38,981 nucleotides of DNA from Planctomycetota bacterium (GTDB taxonomy: Bacteria > Planctomycetota > UBA1135 > UBA2386). The stretch spans positions 1 to 38,981 of the forward strand of contig JAEUHS010000025.1 in NCBI GenBank assembly GCA_016794035.1. The letters are read 5' to 3'. Within the stretch, counting starts at the first letter, position 1. Each line of letters opens with the position of its first letter. Position numbers and translations under genes: made by a program. This document shows, in pieces, positions 8,407-14,500 of this stretch. The notes under the pieces were generated by a model that ran no database searches, was not told the DNA's origin, and saw nothing but the letters and a program-made list of their open reading frames with translations.

Positions 8407-9122
8407 GCGCGCACTGCGCATCCTGCGGCGCGCCGCGACCGGTGGCGGCTCGCTTCTGCGGCGCCTGCGGCGCGCCGACCGCCGAACACCGCCGCGTGCT
8501 GTTGCACGGGGTCCGCGCCGATCGCTTGCGCACCCAGCGCGCGGCGCTGGCGCTCGGCGTGGCCTGCGCGGGCACGTTGTTCGGCCTGCTCGGCGGCAGC
8601 GACCTCGTCGCCGGTGCCGACGACGGATGGCCGACGGTGCTGGTCGGTTCGGCCTCGGTGTTCGTGGCGGCGCTGGCGGCGTCGCTGGTGCTCGGCGAAC
8701 TGCGCGCGACGTTGCCGCTGACCGCGTCGTGGCGTTGGTGCGTCGCGGCCCTGCCGACCGCGATGCTGTCACTCGCGGCGGCGTGGATCCTGACCGCCTA
8801 CCTTTGGAGTGCCGACGCGGCGATGCCGACAGCCGCGCGTTGGATCGGCGTCGTGGTGCTGGCGCCGTTGGGCGAAGAATGGCTGTGCCGCGGTGCGGCG
8901 TGGCGCGCGGCCAACGTGCTGGCGTCGCCGCGCAGTGCGCTGCTGCTGACGGCGATCCTGTTCGCGTTCCTGCATGGGCTCGGCGGCGGCTATCTGCTGG
9001 AGCTGCCGCACCGGTTCGTCGCGGGGCTTCTGTTCGGCTGGCTGCGCTGGCGCAGCGGCAGCCTGCTGCCCGGCGTGCTCGCGCACGGGTTGCACAATCT
9101 CGGCGCCATGTGCCTCGCGTAG
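8403..9122 (+). CDS. Zinc-ribbon CPBP-family intramembrane metalloprotease
   Basis: A 239-residue protein beginning with a CxxC...CxxC zinc ribbon (CASCGAP at 5-11, CGACGAP at about 20-26), followed by six or more hydrophobic segments. The CPBP (CAAX protease/bacteriocin-processing, Abi) signature is complete: EEWLCR (EExxxR) near residue 157, a His in FAFLHGLG, and LAHGLHNLGA with the final HxxxN. Family members are membrane-embedded glutamic/metalloproteases that cleave prenylated proteins, peptides or anti-sigma factors. Its ATG overlaps the preceding TGA and both proteins share the zinc-ribbon module, so the partner may be a substrate or co-factor (inference). Confidence 0.87.
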   Translation: MSAHCASCGAPRPVAARFCGACGAPTAEHRRVLLHGVRADRLRTQRAALALGVACAGTLFGLLGGSDLVAGADDGWPTVLVGSASVFVAALAASLVLGELRATLPLTASWRWCVAALPTAMLSLAAAWILTAYLWSADAAMPTAARWIGVVVLAPLGEEWLCRGAAWRAANVLASPRSALLLTAILFAFLHGLGGGYLLELPHRFVAGLLFGWLRWRSGSLLPGVLAHGLHNLGAMCLA

Positions 9123-9132
9123 TCGGCGGTCG

Positions 9133-10155
9133 CTACAGCCACAGAATGCCGGTGGTCGCCGCGGCGAACAGGACCGGCGGCACGGCGAACCGGCCGTGCC
9201 AACGCAGCAGCACCAGCAGCGCGCCGGCGGCGATGGCGAGCCGCACCGGCGACGTCAGCGTCGTCGCCAGCTGGAGCGCGACCGCGACGACCAGCCCGAC
9301 GACGGCGGCGGTGATCGCATCCAGCAGCGCGTGCACGCGCCGGTTGCGGGTCAGTCGTTCGAGTGCGTCGTGCAGCAGCAGCGGGAAGGCGAACGCCGGC
9401 GCGAAGATGCCGAGGGTCAGCAGCAGCGCGCCGCCGAGGCCGCCGCCGGCCCAGCCGACCCAGGTGCCGAGGATCACCATCGGCGCCGGCAGCGCGCCGC
9501 CGACCGCAAGGCCCGACGTGAACTGCGACGCCGTCATCCATCCGTGTGGGCCGCAGGCGTCGGCCTGCAGCAGCGGGATCACCGCGTAGGCGCCGCCGAA
9601 GGTCAGCAGGCCCGAGCGCAGGCCGGTCAGCAGCAGCGCCCCGTCGCCCGGGTCGCCGCCGCCGGTGCCCGGGACGGCGGGCGTCGATCCGAACGGCGCC
9701 CACAGCGTCGCCGCGGTCGCGGCGGCCACGGCGATCGCCGCCAGCACGACGCTGCCGCGCGTCGAGGCGCGGAACAGTCGCCACGCCGCCCGCGCGACCA
9801 GCGTCACGACGGCCGCCTGCATGCCGGCGAACGCGGCGACCAGCGGCGGCGGCCACGGGTCGAGTCCGAACAGCAGCCAGCTCGCCAGCAGCATCAATGC
9901 GAGGCCGGGCAGCAGGAAGCCGATGCCGGCCACGAGCCCGCCGAGGCGGCCGCGCGCGACGGTGCCGAACCAGATGCACAGTTCCGTGGCCTCGGGCCCG
10001 GGCAACGCCTGGTAGACGGCCAGCACCTTGCGGAAGCGGGCCTCGTCGACCCAGCGTTCGCGTTCGACGAGCTCACGATGCAGCGCGGCGATCTGCACCA
10101 CGGGGCCGCCGAAGGCCAGCGCCCCGTAGCCCAGGAAGCGCCACGCGAGGGACAT
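9133..10155 (-). CDS. chrA: Chromate efflux transporter, long two-domain form
   Basis: A 340-residue member of the CHR family with two homologous halves. The first (residues about 1-165) has FGGPVVQIAALH, ERWVDEARFRKVLAVYQALPGPEA. The second (about 178-340) has LTFGGAYAVIPLLQ and AVGGALPAPMVILGTWVGW. The repeated FGG...LPGP-type motif and about ten hydrophobic segments are typical of long-chain CHR transporters that expel chromate by proton antiport. It lies 27 bases downstream of hflC on the same strand and may be co-transcribed, which would be an unusual partnership; some CHR proteins may carry other anions. Confidence 0.9.
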   Translation of the reverse strand: MSLAWRFLGYGALAFGGPVVQIAALHRELVERERWVDEARFRKVLAVYQALPGPEATELCIWFGTVARGRLGGLVAGIGFLLPGLALMLLASWLLFGLDPWPPPLVAAFAGMQAAVVTLVARAAWRLFRASTRGSVVLAAIAVAAATAATLWAPFGSTPAVPGTGGGDPGDGALLLTGLRSGLLTFGGAYAVIPLLQADACGPHGWMTASQFTSGLAVGGALPAPMVILGTWVGWAGGGLGGALLLTLGIFAPAFAFPLLLHDALERLTRNRRVHALLDAITAAVVGLVVAVALQLATTLTSPVRLAIAAGALLVLLRWHGRFAVPPVLFAAATTGILWL

Positions 10156-10182
10156 CAGCGAGAGCGGCGGCGGCGCCAGGTG

Positions 10183-11130
10183 TCACCGCGCCATCGTCTT
10201 GAACAGGCGGAACAGCTCGCTGTCGGTCGACAGCACCAGGTTCGTGCGGCCGTCGAGCACGCCGCGGTAGGTGTCCATCGTCTTCAGGAACGTGAACAGC
10301 TCACGCGACGCCGGGCTCTGGTCGTAGGCCTCGGCGTAGATGCGCGTCGCCTCGGCGTCGGCGCCGCCGCGGGTCTCCTGGACCTGCTTGTAGGCGATCG
10401 ACTCGATCTCGCGCAGGTCGCGCTCCTTGCGGCCCTGGATGCGTGCCGCCTCGCCTTCGCCCTCGCTGCGGAAGCGCTGCGCGATCTGCTGCCGCTCGCT
10501 GATCATGCGCTGGTAGATGCGGGGCAGGACGTCGGCGTTGTAGTTGACGCGCTTGATGCGCACGTCGAGCAGCTCGATGCCGAGCGACATCAGCTTCGGT
10601 GCCGATGCCGCCAGCACGTCTCTCTCCAGCTGGAGGCGCCCACGGCGCGCCGTGCGCAGTTCGGACGTGACCGTGCCCTGCTCGCGCTGCTCGGGAGCTA
10701 CGGTGCGGCTCTTGTCGCTGCGGATGATCTCGATCAGTTCGTGGGCGGCGACCGCGGAGCGCACTTCGCTGCCGATGATGTCCTCGAGCCGCGAATCCGC
10801 GCTGCGTTCGTCGCGCAGGGTGACGAAGTACTTGGCCGGATCGCCGATGCGCCACCGCGCGAAGGTGTCGACCTCGATGTAGGTCTTGTCCTTGGTCGGC
10901 ATCTGCGTCACCGCACCGTCGAAGTCGAGCAGGCGCTTGTCGAGACGATGCACCTCCTGCACGAACGGCGTCTTCCAGTGCAGTCCCGGTTCGGTGATCG
11001 GATCGCCGACGGGTCGCCCGAACTGGGTCAGGATCACCGTGTCGGTCTCGCGCACCGTGTAGAAGGCGCCGCCGAGCACCAGGACCAGCAGCAGCGCGGC
11101 CGCCGCGATCAGGATCGTCAGGAGCTTCAC
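10183..11130 (-). CDS. hflC: FtsH protease modulator HflC
   Basis: A 315-residue SPFH/band-7 protein. It begins at GTG 11130, whose last two bases fall in the hflK stop (GTGA overlap), with a strong GGAGGTGA ribosome site at 11135-11142. One N-terminal membrane segment (LLTILIAAAALLLVLVLGGAF) is followed by the SPFH domain (VRETDTVILTQFGRPVG, PGLHWKTPF, QRMISERQQIAQRFRSEGEGEA). HflC pairs with HflK in a large periplasmic-side complex around FtsH that controls proteolysis of membrane proteins. The RSEGEGEAARI stretch is diagnostic of HflC. Order hflK-hflC is conserved; the downstream chrA is not usual. Confidence 0.95.
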   Translation of the reverse strand: MKLLTILIAAAALLLVLVLGGAFYTVRETDTVILTQFGRPVGDPITEPGLHWKTPFVQEVHRLDKRLLDFDGAVTQMPTKDKTYIEVDTFARWRIGDPAKYFVTLRDERSADSRLEDIIGSEVRSAVAAHELIEIIRSDKSRTVAPEQREQGTVTSELRTARRGRLQLERDVLAASAPKLMSLGIELLDVRIKRVNYNADVLPRIYQRMISERQQIAQRFRSEGEGEAARIQGRKERDLREIESIAYKQVQETRGGADAEATRIYAEAYDQSPASRELFTFLKTMDTYRGVLDGRTNLVLSTDSELFRLFKTMAR

Positions 11131-12095
11131 TTCGTCACCTCCTTGGGCGTCGCACCGGGCAGCATCGGCAGCAGCTGCGTCACCCGTTCGTCGACGATCC
11201 ACTTGTCGCCGAGCGCCGGCAGCACCTGGGCCATGGTCTCGAGGTAGAGGCGCGTCTTCGTGATCGAGGGTGCCTTGACGTATTCGGCGAGCACGGCCTG
11301 GAACGCGGTCGCGTCGCCGAGCGCCTCGTTGACGCGTTTCAGTCGGTAGCCCTCGGCTTCGCTGATGCGCTGTGCGGCTTCGCCGCGGGCGCGCGGCACG
11401 ATCTTGTTGTACTCGCCGTTGGCGACGTTGATCATGCTCTCGCGATCCTGCTCGGCCTTGTTGACCTCGTTGAACGAGGCCTGCACGTCGCGCGGCGGGT
11501 TGACGTTCTTCAGCTGCACCTGATCGATGACGAAGCCGAGCTCGTAGGTCTTCGACATCGTGCGCAGACGGTCGGCGGCCACCGTCTCGATCTCCTGGCG
11601 GCCGACCGTGATCACCTCGTCGACCGTGCGATCGCCGATGACCTCGCGCATCACGGCCTCGCTGAGGTCGCGCAGGGTCTGCGCCGGCTCGCGCACCTGG
11701 AACAGGTACAGCTTCGGATCGTCGATGCGGTACTGCACGACCCACTCGACCAGCGCGGCGTTCAGGTCGCCGGTCACCATGCTCTTCTCGCGCTCGGGCT
11801 GGCGTCCGTACTGGTCGGGATTGGTCGCGTCCGGCGTCTGGAAGCCGAACTCGAGCTTCAGCTGGCGACGGGTCTGCACGATCGCGACCTCGTCGATGCC
11901 GAACGGCAGCTTGTAGTGCAGGCCGGGCTCCTGCGTCGACGCGTAACGGCCGAAGCGCAGCACGACGCCGACGCCCTCCGCGGGGACCTGGTACAGGGCC
12001 GTCAGCAACCCGATGGGAATCAGCAGCAGCGGCAGCCACCGCAGGTGGCGCAGCGGCGACAGGCGGTCGCCGGGCAGGAGCGTGGGACGAGACAT
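11127..12095 (-). CDS. hflK: FtsH protease modulator HflK
   Basis: A 322-residue SPFH-domain protein with one membrane segment near residues 20-40, then EGVGVVLRFGRY, PGLHYKLPF, and the HflK-like segments REVIGDRTVDEVITVGRQEI and QVQLKNVNPPRDVQASFNEV. It forms the hetero-oligomeric HflKC cage that regulates FtsH. The glycine-rich cytosolic tail found before the membrane segment in E. coli HflK is absent, as in many non-proteobacterial versions. The ATG at 12095 is preceded directly by a 7-bp hairpin and has no visible Shine-Dalgarno. Confidence 0.94.
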   Translation of the reverse strand: MSRPTLLPGDRLSPLRHLRWLPLLLIPIGLLTALYQVPAEGVGVVLRFGRYASTQEPGLHYKLPFGIDEVAIVQTRRQLKLEFGFQTPDATNPDQYGRQPEREKSMVTGDLNAALVEWVVQYRIDDPKLYLFQVREPAQTLRDLSEAVMREVIGDRTVDEVITVGRQEIETVAADRLRTMSKTYELGFVIDQVQLKNVNPPRDVQASFNEVNKAEQDRESMINVANGEYNKIVPRARGEAAQRISEAEGYRLKRVNEALGDATAFQAVLAEYVKAPSITKTRLYLETMAQVLPALGDKWIVDERVTQLLPMLPGATPKEVTK

Positions 12096-12117
12096 GGGTG
12101 CGCTTGTACCCGCACCC
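12096..12117 (-). repeat. Perfect 7-bp hairpin directly before hflK start
   Basis: GGGTGCG at 12096-12102 is perfectly complementary to CGCACCC at 12111-12117, with an 8-base loop. On the hflK strand the 3' arm ends exactly at the ATG. It could end transcription from the gene upstream, act as an operator, or hide the start codon. No T-tract follows. Confidence 0.45.
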
Positions 12118-12156
12118 GTGCCGGCGGCCCAGCGAATGCGGCCGCTCGTCGCCGGA

Positions 12157-13260
12157 TCACTTGCGGCGCTTGCTCGCGGCCAGCGCGGCCTTCTCGGCCT
12201 TGGCGCGCTGCTGCTCGCGCTGTGCGTCGTTGCGTTCGGCGCGCGCGAAGCGCTTGCCTTCGTCGACCCACGCGTTGTTGTCGTAGTAGGCGCGGCCGTA
12301 GTCGACGAACGCCTCGAGGTCGAAGTCGGCGAGGCGCGGGAACGGCTGCGCGAGCAGGCGGTCGTGCACGAGGCGGCGGATCGGCTTCAGCTGCATCAGG
12401 CCGCGGGCGTCCAGCAGGGGCGCGCCGGCGTCGTCACGCAGCACGGTGTCGCGCGGTTGCTTCGCGGCCCGAGCCAGCTCCTCGCTCGCGTCGAACGACT
12501 GCCAGCCGTCGCGCGTGGTCGCCTCGTCGCGTGCCGCCGACTCGTGCAGCGCGCGGAACATCGCCAGCGTCGCCGCCTGCGACCGCTGGTCGTCGTGGTG
12601 CAGGCGGTGCAGCTGCAGTGCGAGCCGCAGCTCCGCGGCCAGCTCCTGGGGGTGCCAGAAGCCCGGCAGCGCGTGCACCAGCGTCGCGTCGGCCGCCAGC
12701 ACCAGCAGCTGCAGGTTGCGGCCGCCGGCGCCGTTGGTGGTGCCGACCGCGGTCTGGGTGCACTTGTAGCCGTGCGACGTGCCGACGTGCTTGGCGCGTT
12801 CGATGTTGCGCGCGCCGAGCACGAAACGGTCGCGCAGCAGGCCGAGCACTTCTTCGTCGGGCAGGGTCACGCCCCGCAGGCTCTGCAGCGCGCTTCAAGC
12901 GAAGCCGTCGAGCTCGCCGAGCGCCTGCAGCCAGAGGATCGGCTTGCCGGTCGCCGCCGACTCGACCCGGGCCGCGTCCAGGTCGTCGTACCACCGCAGC
13001 GCGGTCACCGTTGCGATCGCGCGCGCCAGCTCCTTGCCGGCGAGCTGCGGACCGGTGGTGGCCGGATCCGCGGGCTCGGACGCGCCACCGCAGCCGGGCA
13101 TCGCCGGCGCCGCATCGGAGACCGGCTGCGACGGGCCGATCGAGCCGGTCACCGACGGCAGCAGCGGCATGCCGCGCGGGGCCGCGCCGAAGCCTTGCGC
13201 GGCGAGCGGGTCGACGGTGAGCAGCGTGCACAGGCACAGGAGGAGCAGGGGTCGGTTCAT
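12157..13260 (-). CDS. Exported thioredoxin-like protein with in-frame UGA (candidate selenoprotein)
   Basis: Read through one TGA (12897-12895, codon 122), this is a single 367-residue protein. ATG 13260 has a GGAG site 8 bases upstream and a signal peptide (MNRPLLLLCLCTLLTVDPLAAQ). After a Pro/Ala-rich segment comes a thioredoxin-like core: GKPILWLQALGELDGFA, then the UGA residue, then SALQSLRGV, VLGLLRDRFVLGARNIERA, NLQLLVLAADATLVHALPGFWH. A Lys/Arg/Ala-rich tail ends the protein. I recall planctomycete relatives that carry Cys just after the equivalent GELDxEF segment, so UGA would encode Sec at that position. Reading only the downstream part from GTG 12870 would remove the first strand and the signal peptide, so two separate genes are unlikely. 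Alternatives are a true nonsense mutation or a sequencing error. Downstream come hflK and hflC. Confidence 0.72.
12869..12897 (-). other. In-frame UGA and candidate SECIS hairpin in the thioredoxin-like gene
   Basis: The TGA at 12897-12895 is in frame with coding sequence on both sides. Downstream, 12893-12890 can pair with 12872-12869 and 12888-12883 with 12879-12874, closing a 3-base loop at 12882-12880. That apical loop starts 13 bases after the UGA, slightly close for a bacterial SECIS. An alternative stem-loop has its 8-base apical loop, beginning GU, at 12870-12863, about 25 bases after the UGA. The structure is only suggestive. Confidence 0.4.
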
Positions 13261-13303
13261 CGCGGACTCCGTTCGTTCGGTACGCGGGGGCGGGGGTTGG
13301 ACC

Positions 13304-13317
13304 GCGGCCGGGGCCGC
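13304..13317. repeat. Palindrome GCGGCCGGGGCCGC in the divergent intergenic region
   Basis: GCGGCC at 13304-13309 and GGCCGC at 13312-13317 form a perfect inverted repeat with a 2-base centre, extending by one more C-G pair. It lies in the 126-base region between divergent starts at 13260 and 13387 and could be a shared operator; in such GC-rich DNA chance is also possible. Confidence 0.25.
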
Positions 13318-13371
13318 GCGTAAGCGACCGGGGCGAAAATCACCCAGTCGACCGCGACCGCCGTCCGCCGC

Positions 13372-13377
13372 TAAGCT
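13372..13377 (+). promoter_or_regulatory. Possible -10 element (TAAGCT) before the SUMF1-like gene
   Basis: TAAGCT fits a TAnnnT -10 core and ends 9 bases before the GTG at 13387, implying a nearly leaderless transcript. No clear -35 was found. The same arrangement is seen before the gene at 4850. Confidence 0.3.
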
Positions 13378-13386
13378 GCGCCGCCC

Positions 13387-14439
13387 GTGTCGTGCCATCC
13401 GTCGTCCTCGGTCGTGTTCGCCTGCGCCGGCCTGCTCGCGGCCTGCGGTGCCGCCGCGCTCATGCCGCAGGAGCCGCAGCCGGCCGCCGGTCCGCGGCCG
13501 GGTCAGCCCGACTTCTCGGCCTACCGCCAGTCGCTGCCCGGCAGTGAGGTCGGGTTCGACATGGTGCCGGTGCCCGGCGGTCGGTTCCGCATGGGCAGTC
13601 CACCGGACGAGCCGGGTCGGTCCGACGACGAAGGGCCGCAGGTGGACGTCGAGGTCGAACCGTTCTGGATGGGGCGCTGTGAGGTGACCTGGGCCGAGTT
13701 CGAACTCTGGAACACCGATGCGTCGCTGCCGCAGAGCAAGCGACCCGACGGCCTCTCGCGGCCGACGCCGCCGTACGTCGACATGACGTTCCAGATGGGG
13801 CGCGACGGCTGCCCGGCGATCTGCATGTCGCACGCCGCGGCCCGGGAGTATTGCCGGTGGCTCTCGGCGCGCACCGGGCGGTTCCATCGCCTGCCGACCG
13901 AGGCCGAGTGGGAATACGCCTGCCGCGCGGGCAGCACCTCGGCGTGGTCGTTCGGCGACGAGGCGCAGCGGCTCGATGCGTTCGCCTGGTTCGAGGGCAA
14001 CAGCGAGCGGGTGCTCGAACGCGGCGCCGAGCCGGTGCCGGCCTACCATCGGGTGGGCGAGAAGGCGCCGAACGCCTGGGGGCTCTGCGACCTGCACGGC
14101 AACGTCGCCGAGTGGGTCGCCGACGGCTACTTCGCCGATGCCTACGCGGCGACGCACGGCGAAGGTCCGCGTCGGTCGCCCTACCTGCCGCCGGCCCGCG
14201 ACGCCGCCGGCCGGCCCGCGCGTTTTCCCCACGTCGTGCGCGGCGGCAGCTGGGGCGACCCCGCCGCAGCCCTGCGATCGGCGGCGCGGCGGTCGTCGCT
14301 GCCGGAGTGGAACCAGCGCGATCCGCAGATTCCGAAGAGCTGGTGGTACCTGACGGAGGGGCAGCACGTCGGCTTCCGGGTCGTGCGGCCGTGGCGCGAG
14401 CCGCCGCCGGCCGAGCGGGCGAGGTTCGAGGAACCCTGA
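13387..14439 (+). CDS. SUMF1/formylglycine-generating-enzyme-like lipoprotein, catalytic Cys apparently absent
   Basis: A 350-residue protein from GTG 13387. The N-terminus has a hydrophobic stretch with a lipobox-like LLAAC, so it is probably a lipoprotein. The SUMF1/FGE-sulfatase domain fills most of the rest: VPVPGGRFRMGS, WMGRCEVTWAEFELW, RLPTEAEWEYACRAGS, GLCDLHGNVAEWVADGY, VVRGGSWGD, and HVGFRVVRP at the end. Genuine FGE uses a redox-active Cys pair near the C-terminus; the matching stretch here reads LRSAARRSSL, with Ser and Arg instead. It is therefore more likely a non-enzymatic or differently acting member, as many exported bacterial SUMF1-domain proteins are. The two genes downstream encode other secreted proteins. 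Confidence 0.85.
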   Translation: MSCHPSSSVVFACAGLLAACGAAALMPQEPQPAAGPRPGQPDFSAYRQSLPGSEVGFDMVPVPGGRFRMGSPPDEPGRSDDEGPQVDVEVEPFWMGRCEVTWAEFELWNTDASLPQSKRPDGLSRPTPPYVDMTFQMGRDGCPAICMSHAAAREYCRWLSARTGRFHRLPTEAEWEYACRAGSTSAWSFGDEAQRLDAFAWFEGNSERVLERGAEPVPAYHRVGEKAPNAWGLCDLHGNVAEWVADGYFADAYAATHGEGPRRSPYLPPARDAAGRPARFPHVVRGGSWGDPAAALRSAARRSSLPEWNQRDPQIPKSWWYLTEGQHVGFRVVRPWREPPPAERARFEEP

Positions 14440-14464
14440 CGGCGGCGCGGATCGAGGGTATTCT
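14436..14464 (+). promoter_or_regulatory. Sigma-70-type promoter for the subtilase gene
   Basis: CTGACG at 14436-14441 and TATTCT at 14459-14464 are separated by 17 bases, fitting a -35/-10 pair. The start point would be near 14471, about 30 bases before the ATG. The -35 overlaps the stop codon of the SUMF1-like gene. Confidence 0.42.
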
Positions 14465-14500
14465 GCCCGGGCTGCCGCCCCCGAAGTCTCCGCGTTGCCC

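Noticed and set aside
12157..12870. Separate gene starting at GTG 12870
   Set aside because: It would begin within a thioredoxin-like domain, without the signal peptide or first strand, directly in frame with the upstream half across a single TGA. No ribosome site precedes it.
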